Below are positions 17,249 to 29,172 of a stretch of 64,000 bases of DNA, one piece after another; the stretch's first letter is position 1, and each line of letters opens with the position of its first letter. A model generated the notes under the pieces. That model had not been told where the DNA came from, did not search any database, and worked only from the letters and a program-made list of their open reading frames with translations. Source of the stretch: Streptomyces odontomachi (GTDB lineage: Bacteria > Actinomycetota > Actinomycetes > Streptomycetales > Streptomycetaceae); contig NZ_JAMJWG010000004.1 of assembly GCF_024435355.1 (NCBI RefSeq), positions 248,001 to 312,000 on the forward strand, written 5' to 3'. Both the position numbers and the translations under genes were made by a program.

Positions 17249-18217
17249 TCAGCCGCGGTTGAGGAGTGCCCTGGCCACTTCGGCGTCGGTGATGAGGATG
17301 TTGATCCAGCGGCCGAGCGCGGCGCCGCGGATGGCGGCGAGCTTGGCCATGCCGCCCGCGACGCCGATCCGCCGTTCCACGGCCCACAGCTGGCTGGGTG
17401 AGATGCCGATGATGCGGTCGTTGAAATCCGCCGCGACCGGTTGGCCGTCGGCGTCGAAGTACCGGGTGCACACATCGCCCACGGCTCCGAGGTCCTCGAG
17501 TTGCCGCTGGTCCTGCGGGGCGATGGCGTTGCCGGAGCGGCGCAGCAGCGGCGAGGGTTCGAGCGTTCCGATGCCGAGGAGGGCCAGGGTGAGGCGCGAC
17601 CAGGATTTCATCACCTCGGCCACCGCCGGTTCCTGGGACAGCAGGTCGCGCAGTTCGTGGCTGCCGACGAGCGCGGCGGACGGGGCGAACACCGGGCGTG
17701 CGCCGGTCAGCTCGGCGAGCCGGCTGGTGAGACGGGTGGCGTGGAGCTGGACTTCGGGGCTGCCGGAACCGCCGACGATCTGGACGACCTCCTCGGCGAC
17801 CGGGGTGGTCTTGGCGTGCATGACGTTGACCGACTCCAGGAGTGTCGCGCTCCAGGAGGAGATGCCGATGACCTCACCGCCTTTGAGGGTGGCGTCCAGA
17901 TAGGTCGCGGTGGCGGCGGCGAGCGCGGGGATCACGTCGGGCCCCGCGCCCTCGGCGTCGACGACGACGGCGTCACGCAGCCCGAACTTCTCGACCAGGG
18001 CGCCTTCGAGCTCGGTGTGCACCCCGTCGGGGGAGACGACGACGGTCCGGACGACGTTGCGGTCCACGGCCTCCTTGAGGAGGCGGGACACCCTCGGCTG
18101 GGACATGTGCAGATGGGAGGCGATCTCCGGCTGCCGCAGGCCCCGCTCGTGGTACATGCGGGCCACCTTGACCAGGAGCCGCAGGTGATCCGGGCTCGGT
18201 GTGGAAGCGGTCACCAC
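17249..18217 (-). CDS. SorC-family sugar-binding transcriptional regulator
   Basis: A 322-residue SorC/DeoR-type regulator. A N-terminal helix-turn-helix (about residues 10-55; GLRQPEIASHLHMSQPRVSRLLKEA) is followed by the SorC sugar-phosphate-binding domain (about 60-320; IGISSWSATLLESV, NDRIIGISPSQL). The frame is open upstream. I chose a GTG at 18217 (GTG 18214 also possible) because the conserved domain starts just after and GAGAGGGG lies upstream. It is the last gene of the pentose-like operon and probably senses a phosphorylated intermediate to control the promoter at 27348-27382. A hairpin separates it from the binding-protein gene. Confidence 0.9.
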   Translation of the reverse strand: MVTASTPSPDHLRLLVKVARMYHERGLRQPEIASHLHMSQPRVSRLLKEAVDRNVVRTVVVSPDGVHTELEGALVEKFGLRDAVVVDAEGAGPDVIPALAAATATYLDATLKGGEVIGISSWSATLLESVNVMHAKTTPVAEEVVQIVGGSGSPEVQLHATRLTSRLAELTGARPVFAPSAALVGSHELRDLLSQEPAVAEVMKSWSRLTLALLGIGTLEPSPLLRRSGNAIAPQDQRQLEDLGAVGDVCTRYFDADGQPVAADFNDRIIGISPSQLWAVERRIGVAGGMAKLAAIRGAALGRWINILITDAEVARALLNRG

Positions 18218-18285
18218 CTGTGTGTCCCATCCCCTCTCGCACCGGCCGGCGGGCCGGGCGTCCGTGTTCGATGCTAACGGGTGGC

Positions 18286-18326
18286 GGCTGCGGGGAGGCG
18301 ACGGTCGCCGCCGCGTCCCCGCAGCC
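18286..18326 (-). terminator. hairpin between the binding-protein gene and the sorC gene
   Basis: GGCTGCGGGGA (18286-18296) and TCCCCGCAGCC (18316-18326) form an 11-bp perfect stem starting nine bases after the binding-protein stop. It may end most transcripts or protect the 3' end of the binding-protein message. Confidence 0.65.
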
Positions 18327-18334
18327 ACCGTGGC

Positions 18335-20585
<2,251 letters not shown>

Positions 20586-20589
<4 letters not shown>

Positions 20590-22169
20590 CGGTGATCCTC
20601 TTCGGTGGCTTCGGTGGCTTCGGTGGTGTCGGCACCGTCGGCCAGGCTCATGAGCTGGTCACGCGTGATGTCGCCGGCCCGCAGATCGGCGACCAGCCGG
20701 CCGCGGACCAGGACGAGCAGACGGTCGGGTATGTGCAGCGCCTCCTCGGCCTCGGACGTCGTGAACAGCACCGCGAGGCCGCGCGCGGCCTGGTCCGCCA
20801 TGACCTCGAAGACATCCGCCTTGGCGGCGACGTCGACACCGCGTGAGGGTTCGTCGAGCAGCAGGACCCTCGGTTCGGTCATCAGGGCCTTGCCGATGAC
20901 GACCTTCTGCTGGTTGCCTCCGCTCAGCGACCCGACGGCGGCGTCCGCGCCGGCGGTCTTGACGGTGATGTCGCTGATCATCGACTCGACCGCGGCGCGT
21001 TCCCGGCTGCGGCTGACGACGAACCGGCGCACGTACCGGGTGATCGCGGCGAGGGACAGGTTCTCGCCGACGGTCATCAGCTGGACCAGGCCGTCGCGCT
21101 GGCGGTCTTCGGGGACCAGCGCGAGGCCGGTCCGGACGCGCTGGCGGACGTTGCCGGTGACCGGCTCACCGTGCAGGCGGGTCTCTCCCGAGGCGGCCGG
21201 CAGGCGGCCGGCCAGGCACTCCAGGAGTTCGGTGCGCCCGCTGCCCATGAGGCCGTAGATCCCCACCGTCTCGCCGGCCCGCACCTGGAGGGAGACGCTG
21301 TCGACGGCGAGCCGGTCCGGATGCGCGGGATCGGCGACACAGAGGTCGACGGTCTCCAGGGCCACGGTGCCGGGGCGGGACTCGCGGACCGGGAACAGGT
21401 CGTCCTGCTCGCGTCCCACCATGGTGCGGACGACCCAGCCGAGGTCGATGTCGGCGGCGACCGCGGTGGCGACCATGGAGCCATCGCGGAGCACGGCCAC
21501 GTCGTCGGCGAGGGCGAGGGCCTCTTCGAGGTGGTGGGAGATGTAGACGACGGCGACGCCTTCGGCGGTGAGTTCGCGTACCACCTGGAAGAGGATCTCG
21601 ACTTCCGGTGCGCTCAGGGCCGAGGTGGGCTCGTCCATGATGAGGACACGGGCGTTCTGGAGCAGGGCGCGGGCGATCTCGACCAGCTGCTGCTGTCCGA
21701 GCCGCAGATCGCCGACCTGGTCGTCCGGGTCGAGAGCGTCGTCGAGGCGGCCGAGCACCGCCGCCGCCTGCGCGCGCTGGGCGCCGCGGTCGATCAGCAG
21801 ACGCCGGGTGTGCTCACGCCCCAGGAACAGGTTGTCCTGGATGCTCAGGTTCGGGCAGAGGCTGAGTTCCTGGTGGATGATGGAGATGCCGCTGTCCGCG
21901 GCCTCCCGCGCGCTGCCGAACCGCACGACGTTCCCGTCGAGTTCGATCTGGCCGGTCGTGGGCGACTCCACCGCGCTGAGGATCTTCATCAGGGTCGACT
22001 TGCCGGCCCCGTTCTCGCCGAACAGCACGGTCACGCGCCCCGGGGCGATGTCGAGGGAGACACCCTTGAGCGCGGTCGTCCCGCCGTAGACCTTGGTGAC
22101 GTCGACGGCCCGCAGGACGGGCGCCGCCGGCGGTGCGGGGGTCGCGGTGGGGTGGGTGGCGGCCGTCAT
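20586..22169 (-). CDS. sugar ABC transporter ATPase, duplicated domain (RbsA family)
   Basis: A 527-residue ATPase with two tandem ABC domains, as in RbsA/XylG. Domain 1 has Walker A FGENGAGKST, signature LRLGQQQLVEIARAL and Walker B VLIMDEPTSAL. Domain 2 has the usual degenerate P-loop (GLMGSGRTE), signature LSGGNQQKVVIGKAL and VLLLDEPSRGVDV. It energises the importer made with the permease and binding protein. Start and stop overlap both neighbours by four bases. Confidence 0.95.
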
Positions 22170-22840
22170 GAGGCGGGCTTGATCGAGATCGGGGTGATGG
22201 TGAGCACGTCGTTCGTCAGGGGTGTCACCGCACCCACGACCGTGATCTTGGTGCCCTTCAGCGACGCGACGTCCAGGTGGGCGAGGACCTTGGCCTTGAC
22301 CTGGTTGTTCAGGGCGGTGCCCGCGTCGGCGTAGTCGACCTGGTTGGTGAACTGGCCGAAGGAGATGAAGCCGACCGCGTCACGCAGGGACGTGCCGTTG
22401 ATGGCCGGACCGGTCTGGACCGAGATCCGGGCCTTGTCGACACCGGGAACGGTGACGGGCATCAGGCCGCTGCGCGGGGCCCCGGCGGTGCCGGTGAGGG
22501 TGACGGCGTAGCTGTAGGGGCCGGTGCCGGGGCGGTGTCCGTACCGCTTGCCTGCCGCGTCGCCGTCCGCGACGAGCGCCTTGTACAGCGTGGTGATGCT
22601 GACGGCCTTCTTCCGGATGGCCGGCACGACCTTCGGCGCGTACGTCTCGACGCCGTACTGGGCGGGGTCGAACTTCTCGGCCTGGTCGGCGGGCGGCGCG
22701 CTCTGAGAGCGATAGGTGGTGCTGGCCACCATGGCCGCGACCAGCACCACCAGTGCGACCAGGCTGCCGCGGCCGAGGGTGAGCCAGCCGGTGCGGCCAC
22801 GCCGTGTTCCGTCCGGCTCCCATGAGGGCCGTGTTGTCAT
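22166..22840 (-). CDS. DUF2291-family membrane-anchored protein
   Basis: A 224-residue protein with one N-terminal membrane segment (about residues 22-42) and an extracytoplasmic beta-rich domain. It matches DUF2291 by its FDPAQYGVETYAPKVVPAI start, the GPYSYAVTLTGTAG block and the PGV-NGTSLRDAVG region. DUF2291 genes are usually found next to RbsABC-like importers for unusual sugars; their function is not established. ATG 22840 has AAGGAAGGGA upstream and its stop overlaps the ATPase start. Confidence 0.82.
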   Translation of the reverse strand: MTTRPSWEPDGTRRGRTGWLTLGRGSLVALVVLVAAMVASTTYRSQSAPPADQAEKFDPAQYGVETYAPKVVPAIRKKAVSITTLYKALVADGDAAGKRYGHRPGTGPYSYAVTLTGTAGAPRSGLMPVTVPGVDKARISVQTGPAINGTSLRDAVGFISFGQFTNQVDYADAGTALNNQVKAKVLAHLDVASLKGTKITVVGAVTPLTNDVLTITPISIKPAS

Positions 22841-22886
22841 GACATCCCTTCCTTCACTCAGGTCTCCCGCGCGGTATCCGCCCCGG

Positions 22887-24464
22887 TCACCCCGGCTGGC
22901 CTGCTCTTCCGGCTGGGGGTCCGGGGGTCGTCCCCCGGAAAGATGCAGTCCGGCCGGGGGTCCGGCCCGTCGCGGAGCGGCTGTGGGCCACAGCGTCCTC
23001 CGGGGGAACGCAGTACCGGGCGCCCAGGCCGCGAGCGGCCGCGACGCGCTCATGCCACCGGGCCACGGCGGCCTCCCGCTGCTCCTCGCGCCAGGCCGGG
23101 TGGAAGACCTCCAGACCGTCGTCGGCCCGTCTCTCAAGATCGGTGGTGGTCCACATACCCAGGTCCAGGCCGGCCAGATCCGCTGCTCCCACGGCGGACA
23201 GTTCGTGGTTTCCCGTGCGGGCGACCGCCACGCCACCGAGGTCGGCCTGCAACTGCATCAGGGCGGTGCTGCGGGACAGGCCGCCGTCGGCCACCACTCG
23301 GCGGACCCCCGGCAGCGCGGCCAGTACGTCGTCGACCTGGTGGGCCACGGACTCCAGCGCCGCTCTGGCGAGCTGCCCGCGTCCGCTGTCCAGCCCGAAG
23401 CCGGCCAGCAGGGGCACGGCCGCGGGATCCCACCACGGTGCTCCCAGCCCGCCGAAGGCGGGAACGAGCGTGACGTCCCCGGCGTGGGATCCGGCGGCCA
23501 GGCCGATGAGCTCGTCGGCCGGCATGTCGAGCAGATCGGCCAACCAGGTCACGGTCCGTCCGCTGGAGCGGATGTTCGCCTCCCGCGCGAACGTCGGTTG
23601 CCCGGTGGACCAGGCGATGGTGTCGCAGATCGCCCCCGCCGACCCCGTGCCGCCGGCGACGGTCATGACCGAGGAGCCGGTGCCGTAGGTCGCCTTGACC
23701 ACCCCCGGGCGCCAGCCCGCATGGGCGAACAGTGCGGCATGGGAGTCGCCCAGGACCGCCGTCACCGGTACGGCGTCGGGCAGCGGCGCGAAGTCCCGGA
23801 CGCGGCCGAACGGGCCGGTCGAGGCGACCACCCGCGCCAGGGCCGCCTCGGGCACGCCGAAGGCCGCGAGCAGTTCGCCGTCCCAGGCGCCGGTGTGCAG
23901 GTCCAGCAGTTGGGTGCGTGCGGCGTTCCCGATCTCGGTGACGAAGGCGCCGGTGATCGCCTGGACGAGCCAGGCGTCCACCGTGCCGAGGCGCAACTCG
24001 CCCCTGCCGCTGCGCACCCGCGCGGGATCGTGCCGCTCCAGCAGCGCGGCCATCTTCAGCGCCGAGAACATCGGGTCGAGCGGCAGCCCCGTCCGTTCCC
24101 GTACGGTCCGCGCGAACGGGGTTCCGGCGAGCTCAGCGGCGCGGGCCGCGCCCCGCTGGTCCTGCCAGCTCACCAACGGCGCGAGGGGGCGACCGGTCGC
24201 CGCCTCCCACAGGACCACCGACTCGCGCTGGGTGCTCAACGCGACTCCGGCGACCGCCCGGGGATCGGTCCCGTCCAGACACTCGGCGGCGGCCCGGCGG
24301 ACGCTCTCCAGCAGTGCGTCGGCGTCCTGTTCGACGAGCCCGGGCGCCGGGTGGGACTGTGCGAGCGGGGCCTCGGCGCGCGCGACCACGGCACCGGCAC
24401 GCTCGACCAGCAGGGCCTTGGTCGCACTCGTGCCCTGGTCGACGGCGAGGACGAACCGTTCCAT
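22887..24464 (-). CDS. FGGY-family carbohydrate kinase
   Basis: A 525-residue sugar kinase that phosphorylates a ketose or polyol with ATP. Family motifs include the N-terminal phosphate loop VLAVDQGTSATKALLVE, YGTGSSVMTVAGG and FGGLGAPWWDPAA, and the C-terminal VVADGGLSRSTALMQLQAD. The last 30 residues are a basic Gly/Pro-rich tail without family conservation. ATG 24464 shares one base with the upstream transketolase stop. With a TIM-barrel isomerase and a split transketolase in the same operon, D-apulose is a reasonable substrate (AptK-like). This is inferred from gene content, not read from specificity residues. Confidence 0.9.
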   Translation of the reverse strand: MERFVLAVDQGTSATKALLVERAGAVVARAEAPLAQSHPAPGLVEQDADALLESVRRAAAECLDGTDPRAVAGVALSTQRESVVLWEAATGRPLAPLVSWQDQRGAARAAELAGTPFARTVRERTGLPLDPMFSALKMAALLERHDPARVRSGRGELRLGTVDAWLVQAITGAFVTEIGNAARTQLLDLHTGAWDGELLAAFGVPEAALARVVASTGPFGRVRDFAPLPDAVPVTAVLGDSHAALFAHAGWRPGVVKATYGTGSSVMTVAGGTGSAGAICDTIAWSTGQPTFAREANIRSSGRTVTWLADLLDMPADELIGLAAGSHAGDVTLVPAFGGLGAPWWDPAAVPLLAGFGLDSGRGQLARAALESVAHQVDDVLAALPGVRRVVADGGLSRSTALMQLQADLGGVAVARTGNHELSAVGAADLAGLDLGMWTTTDLERRADDGLEVFHPAWREEQREAAVARWHERVAAARGLGARYCVPPEDAVAHSRSATGRTPGRTASFRGTTPGPPAGRAGQPG

Positions 24465-25417
24465 CACATGCGCCCCACTACCTCGCGCGCGGCGGCGGCG
24501 ACGCCTTCGGCGGTCAGCCCGAAGTGGTCGAGCAGGAACGCCGTGCTCCCGGTCGGGGCGAAACCGGGGACGCCGAGCATCCTGACCGGGACCGGCCGGC
24601 GCTCCACGACCACCTTGGCCACGGCTGCCCCCAGGCCCCCGCTGAGCAGGCCCTCTTCCGCCGTGACGATGGCTCCGGTGTCCTCGGCCGCGGCCATCAC
24701 CTCGGCCACGTCCAGGGGTTCGACGAACGTCATGTTCACCACGCGCGCCGATATGCCCTGCGCCGCCAGCAACTCCGCGGCCGCCAGGGCACGCGAGACC
24801 ATGGTGCCCACCGCGATGACGGTCACGTCGCCGCCCTCGGCGAGCCGGACGGCCCGGCCGGTCTCGAACGGGGCGCCCGGCGGGGTCACCACCGGCACCT
24901 TGAACCGGGGAACGCGCAGGTAGCAGGGGTGGCCCGATGCGACGGCCCAGCGGACGGCGGCACGGGTCTGGGCGGGGTCGGCGGGCACCACGACCCGGAG
25001 TCCGGGGACGGCCCGCATCCAGGAGAGGTCCTCGATGGAGTGGTGGGTCGGGCCGAGTTCGCCGTAGGCCATGCCCGGGCTCTGGCCGCACAGCACGACA
25101 TGACGCTCGCTGTAGGCCACGTCGGCTTTGATCTGTTCCAGGGCCCGGCCCGTGAGGAAGGGGGCGGCCGCCGAGACGAAGGGGACGTAGCCGGCGTTGG
25201 CCAGACCGGCCGCGACGCCCACGAGGTCCTGCTCGGCGATGCCGACGTTGACGAGCCGGTCGGGGAACTCCGCGCGGAACGCGACCAGATTGCTCGACCC
25301 CACCGAGTCGTTGCACACCGCGATGATGCGCTCGTCGGCGCGGGCCAGGGCGATCAGCTCGTCCGCGAAGTCGGACCGGCAGTCGAAAACGGGGGATGGC
25401 GTGGTGAGCACCGTCAT
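24464..25417 (-). CDS. transketolase-like C-terminal subunit (pyrimidine-binding and C-terminal domains)
   Basis: A 317-residue subunit holding the thiamine-diphosphate pyrimidine domain and the transketolase C domain. VGIAEQDLVGVAAGLANAG contains the glutamate that activates the cofactor, and the phosphate-binding GPTHHSIEDLSWMRAVPGL follows. It overlaps the N-terminal subunit by four bases, so a 1:1 complex is expected. Split transketolases next to an FGGY kinase and a TIM-barrel isomerase occur in the D-apiose pathway, where they turn apulose 4-phosphate and glyceraldehyde 3-phosphate into dihydroxyacetone phosphate and xylulose 5-phosphate. That specific reaction is inferred. Confidence 0.9.
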   Translation of the reverse strand: MTVLTTPSPVFDCRSDFADELIALARADERIIAVCNDSVGSSNLVAFRAEFPDRLVNVGIAEQDLVGVAAGLANAGYVPFVSAAAPFLTGRALEQIKADVAYSERHVVLCGQSPGMAYGELGPTHHSIEDLSWMRAVPGLRVVVPADPAQTRAAVRWAVASGHPCYLRVPRFKVPVVTPPGAPFETGRAVRLAEGGDVTVIAVGTMVSRALAAAELLAAQGISARVVNMTFVEPLDVAEVMAAAEDTGAIVTAEEGLLSGGLGAAVAKVVVERRPVPVRMLGVPGFAPTGSTAFLLDHFGLTAEGVAAAAREVVGRM

Positions 25418-26325
25418 CGGCCGAGCTCCTCGAGGGCGAGGCGTACCTGCTCGTCGGTGGGCACCTTGTGGTGCCACTCGACCCGGTCCTCCATGAACGA
25501 GACCCCCTTGCCCTTGACCGTGTTCGCGATCACCGCGACCGGCTTACCCGTTGTCGACGGCGCGTAGGCCTCCGCGATCGCCTGATGGTCGTGGCCGTCG
25601 ATGACCCGCACCTCCCATCCGAAGCCCGCCCACTTCCGGTCCAGGGGTTCGAGCGACTTGGTGTCCTCGGTGCGCGCCCCCTGTTGCAGGCGGTTGCGGT
25701 CCACCACGGCCGTGAGGTTGGCCAGACCGTGGTGTGCGGCGGTCATGGCGGCCTCCCAGTTGCTGCCCTCCTGCATCTCGCCGTCCCCGAGCACCACGAG
25801 GGTGCGCCAGTCCTCGCCCCGCAGGTGCGCCCCGAGCGCGCAGCCGGTGGCGACGGGGAAGCCGTGGCCGAGCGGGCCGGTGTTCGTCTCCACGCCGGGG
25901 ACCTTGACCCGGTTGGGGTGTCCGTTGAGCGGGGACAGCGGCGCCATGAAGCCGGTGAGCCGCTCGCGCGGGAAGAAGCCGCAGGACGCCAGCGTCGCGT
26001 AGAGGGCGGCGGCGCAGTGCCCCTTGCTGAGCACGAACCGGTCCCGCCAGGGTGCCTCCGGCTGGTGCGGGTCCAGGCGCAGCCGGCCCCAGAGGGCGGT
26101 GACCATCAGGTCCGTCACCGAGAGGTCGCCGCCGACGTGCCCCATCCGGGCCGCCTGGATCGTCGTGAGGACGTCCCGCCGGATCCGGGTGGCGATCCGC
26201 GCCAGCTCGGGTGCCGCCTCGGCCGGCGAGGACGCCCGCAGCCGGGCGCCGAGGTCGAGGTAGGCACGGGCGGCGGACGCGTCCACGCAGAGGGGTTCGG
26301 ACGCGTTCTCCAGGAGGGCGGTCAC
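25414..26325 (-). CDS. transketolase-like N-terminal subunit (thiamine diphosphate-binding)
   Basis: A 303-residue subunit corresponding to the PP domain of transketolase. It has SKGHCAAALYA (substrate/cofactor histidine), ETNTGPLGHGFPVATG and the thiamine diphosphate motif GDGEMQEGSNWEAAM ending in the NLTAVVDRNRLQ strand. The GTG start at 26325 overlaps the isomerase stop by four bases. It needs the C-terminal subunit encoded next for activity. Compared with housekeeping transketolase (about 690 residues in one chain), the split form points to a catabolic, pathway-specific enzyme. Confidence 0.9.
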   Translation of the reverse strand: MTALLENASEPLCVDASAARAYLDLGARLRASSPAEAAPELARIATRIRRDVLTTIQAARMGHVGGDLSVTDLMVTALWGRLRLDPHQPEAPWRDRFVLSKGHCAAALYATLASCGFFPRERLTGFMAPLSPLNGHPNRVKVPGVETNTGPLGHGFPVATGCALGAHLRGEDWRTLVVLGDGEMQEGSNWEAAMTAAHHGLANLTAVVDRNRLQQGARTEDTKSLEPLDRKWAGFGWEVRVIDGHDHQAIAEAYAPSTTGKPVAVIANTVKGKGVSFMEDRVEWHHKVPTDEQVRLALEELGR

Positions 26326-27347
26326 ACCGACTCGCTCTCCGCCAACGCCCGGTAGAGCGCACGCTTGGCGATCCGCTGGGCGCGCAGGGCGTCCTGCGCC
26401 GACTGGGCGGCGGCGAGGGCGTCCCGGTCGAGGTGGTCCAGCGCGTGGTGGAAGGCGCGCATGGTGCGGATGCCCGCGGTGGCGGCCTCGACGGAGTCCT
26501 CCCGGAAGGGGAACTGGTCGAGCTGCCAGACCCCGTCCCAGCCGGCGTCCCGCAGGGCGAAGAAGAACTCGAACGTCTCCAGCAGGTGCACGGAACCGAC
26601 GACCATGTCGTCGTCCCAGCCGCGGAAGTTGTCGTTGACGTCGATGGCGAACAGCCTGTTCCTGGCGATCGCCATGCGTGCGGCCTCGGCCGGTGTCTCC
26701 CCGCCGTACAGGGAGTGGCCGAAGTCGAGCAGGACACCGACGTTGTCCACGGCCATGTCCTCGATCGCGAGCAGGGTGCGCGCCATGGAGGAGAAGACCA
26801 TGCGGTTGCGGGGCTCGCGGGGCTTGTACTCGATCGCGAACCTCAGGTCGGGGAAGGCGAGTGCGAGTTCGCGTACGGCGTCGACCGACTTGTCCCACAG
26901 ATCGGTGTAGTCGGCCTGGAACGGGTAGTCGTAGCCGTCCTGCCCCGGCCACAGCTTGACGTAGTCGACGCCCAGTTCCCGCCCGACCTCCGCGGATCCG
27001 GCGACCAGCTCGATGGCCTGCCTGCGCACCGCCGGGTCGGGGTTGGTGAAGCCGCCCTTGGCGAACTTGCCCGTGTAGAACTCCGGCGTGACCGCGATGG
27101 CCCGCAGGCCTTCCTCGGCGAGCGCGTCCTTCACCTCGGCCGTGCTCACGTTGCCGGGCGGGAAGGGCCAGTTCAGGTCGACGACGGCCAGATCGTCGAC
27201 GGCTCCGGCCAGTTTGATCGCGTCGAGGACGGTCCTGGGTTCCCCGTAACCGTCGGTGGCGTAGCGGTCGACATAGGTGGCGAAGTGCCAGATGCCTGCG
27301 CCATAGACCGGCTCGGGGTGAATTTCTATGCGATCTTGATCAGACAT
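26322..27347 (-). CDS. TIM-barrel sugar isomerase/epimerase (AP endonuclease 2 family)
   Basis: A 341-residue xylose-isomerase-like TIM barrel. Expected metal ligands are visible in order: Glu in FAIEYKPRE, Asp and His in VLLDFGHSLYGGE, Asp in FAIDVNDNFRG, and an acidic residue in LDQFPFRED. It is the first gene of the operon with transketolase halves, kinase and RbsABC-like importer. By analogy with the described D-apiose pathway it would be the aldose-ketose isomerase ApdI (D-apiose to D-apulose). Other ketose epimerases share the fold, so the substrate remains inferred. The ATG lies six bases after a -10 box, so translation is probably leaderless. Confidence 0.88.
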   Translation of the reverse strand: MSDQDRIEIHPEPVYGAGIWHFATYVDRYATDGYGEPRTVLDAIKLAGAVDDLAVVDLNWPFPPGNVSTAEVKDALAEEGLRAIAVTPEFYTGKFAKGGFTNPDPAVRRQAIELVAGSAEVGRELGVDYVKLWPGQDGYDYPFQADYTDLWDKSVDAVRELALAFPDLRFAIEYKPREPRNRMVFSSMARTLLAIEDMAVDNVGVLLDFGHSLYGGETPAEAARMAIARNRLFAIDVNDNFRGWDDDMVVGSVHLLETFEFFFALRDAGWDGVWQLDQFPFREDSVEAATAGIRTMRAFHHALDHLDRDALAAAQSAQDALRAQRIAKRALYRALAESESV

Positions 27348-27353
27348 GCGAGC

Positions 27354-27382
27354 AAGCTAGGGGAGGGAGTTATGCGTGTCAA
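27354..27382 (-). promoter_or_regulatory. strong promoter of the sugar operon, leaderless
   Basis: Minus strand: TTGACA (27377-27382), a 17-bp spacer, TAGCTT (27354-27359), six bases, then ATG 27347. This is a near-consensus vegetative promoter with almost no room for a 5' leader. The 218-base divergent gap (27348-27565) contains no gene. A SorC site is probably here but I cannot point to one. Confidence 0.7.
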
Positions 27383-27565
27383 GGACTCCGGTAAGCACTG
27401 CACGACACGGGCCTGCACTCCACCGCGGCACCGCGCGCCCCACGGAAAGCCGGCACCGGATCGACGCGGGACAGGCAGACACCTTGACCCGGCGCACCCC
27501 ACCGCACAACCATGAGGCGGCATCTGATTCGTAGTTGAATTTATATTCACGCAGGAGGGGTTCCC

Positions 27566-29149
27566 TTGCGCGGCTCGAACGATCGCCACCTGCTCCACCG
27601 CAACCGGCGCGGTACTCGGCCCACCCGTGCGGCCGGCTGGATGCTCGCCATCGGCTGTGCCGTGTCCCTGGTCGGCGCCGGGCTTCCGGGCACCGCGAGC
27701 GCGGCGGCACCGGCCACCGCACCCCGGCACGACGACAGGCCGCGGACGGTCGTCACGACCGACATGGAGCAGGACGACCTCGCGTCGTTGCTCCGCTACC
27801 TGCTCTACACCGACGAACTGGACACCCAAGGCATCGTCTACAGCAGCAGCAAGTGGCACTGGGCCGGCCCGGACAACGAGGACGGCACCAAGCTGTACAC
27901 CCCCGGACGGTGGACCGGCACCCGCACGATCCAGGACAAGGTGCTGGCCGCCTACGCGCAGGTCTACCCGAACCTGCGCGCCCACGACCGCGACTACCCC
28001 ACACCCCAGCAGCTCCTGGCGAAGGTCGCGGTCGGCAACATCGCCTCCACCGGGGAGATGGCGCACGACTCCGACGGCTCCGACCGGATCAGGAACCTGC
28101 TTCTGGACCACGACGAGCGGCCGGTGTACCTCCAGGTCTGGGGCGGTTTCAACACCGTCGCGCGGGCCCTGAAGTCCATCGAGGAGACGTACGCCGGCAC
28201 ACCGCGGTGGCCCGAGATCCACGACCGGGTCTCGAAGAAGGCCGTGATCCTGGCGAGTGGCCTCCAGGACGAGACCTACGCGGACTACATCGCGCCCACC
28301 TGGCCCGGGGTCCGGGTCGAAGAGCTGTCCGCCGGGTACGCCACGTGGGGCTACAACTGCGACGACGGGCGGGGCAACACCCGCGGCCTGCCCCCGGACC
28401 GGAAGTACTTCACCGGGTCCTGGATCAGGCGGAACATCCAGGTCGGGCCGTACGGTTCGCTCTACAGGTCGTGGCTGGACGGGCAGTCGATGCCCGGTGA
28501 CGACGCCGACGTCTTCGGTGACCCCGTCCGCGCCGCCGGTGGCTGGTGCAAGCCACTGGCCCCGTACGACTTCCTCTCCGAAGGGGACAACGTCGCCTTC
28601 AACCCGCTGCTCGACACCGGGATCCGGGCACCGGGCCGACCCGAGCTGGGCGGCTGGGGCGGCCGGGCGGTCCAGCGGTCGGCCTCGCCGGACTACTGGG
28701 AGCTCGTGCCCGCGGAGCAGGACGCCGGCGGCACGCAGGTCGACGACTACACGACGCTGCGCTGGGCGGCGGCAGCGCAGAACGACTTCGCCGCCCGGAT
28801 GCAGTGGACGCTCACCCCGACGTACGAGGACGGCAACCACGCGCCGACGGTGAGCATCCGCGGTGGCGGGACGATCTCCGCACGCCCCGGTTCGACGGTC
28901 AGGCTCACGGGCGTCACCGCCGACCCCGACGGCGACCGCGTCTCGACCACCTGGTGGCAGTACCGCGAGGAGGGCACCTACCCCGGCGCCGTGGCCGTGA
29001 CGGGCCAGGGCGACACCGCCACGGTCGCCGTCCCGTCCGACGCCCGGGCGGGAGACACCGTCTCCGTCATCATGCAGGGCACCGACGACGGCGGATTCCC
29101 GCTGACCCGCTATGACCGGGTCACGGTCCGGGTCACCGGACGGGGCTGA
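27566..29149 (+). CDS. secreted DUF1593 protein (nucleoside-hydrolase-like fold)
   Basis: A 527-residue exported protein. It has a signal peptide (twin-arginine-like region then a hydrophobic core, cleavage near AGLPGTASAAAP, about residue 47). A DUF1593 domain resembling nucleoside hydrolases follows (about 60-340; VVTTDMEQDDLASLLRYLLY is the calcium/ribose-site analogue), and then an Ig/cadherin-like C-terminal domain (about 430-525). Related proteins bind or act on plant cell-wall material, but the activity is not established. The start is TTG at 27566 behind GGAGGGG; no better start precedes the signal peptide. It is divergent from the sugar operon, which would suit release of the imported sugar outside the cell. 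Confidence 0.85.
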   Translation: MRGSNDRHLLHRNRRGTRPTRAAGWMLAIGCAVSLVGAGLPGTASAAAPATAPRHDDRPRTVVTTDMEQDDLASLLRYLLYTDELDTQGIVYSSSKWHWAGPDNEDGTKLYTPGRWTGTRTIQDKVLAAYAQVYPNLRAHDRDYPTPQQLLAKVAVGNIASTGEMAHDSDGSDRIRNLLLDHDERPVYLQVWGGFNTVARALKSIEETYAGTPRWPEIHDRVSKKAVILASGLQDETYADYIAPTWPGVRVEELSAGYATWGYNCDDGRGNTRGLPPDRKYFTGSWIRRNIQVGPYGSLYRSWLDGQSMPGDDADVFGDPVRAAGGWCKPLAPYDFLSEGDNVAFNPLLDTGIRAPGRPELGGWGGRAVQRSASPDYWELVPAEQDAGGTQVDDYTTLRWAAAAQNDFAARMQWTLTPTYEDGNHAPTVSIRGGGTISARPGSTVRLTGVTADPDGDRVSTTWWQYREEGTYPGAVAVTGQGDTATVAVPSDARAGDTVSVIMQGTDDGGFPLTRYDRVTVRVTGRG

Positions 29150-29172
29150 TCCCCAAGCTCCTCGTGCGCCTT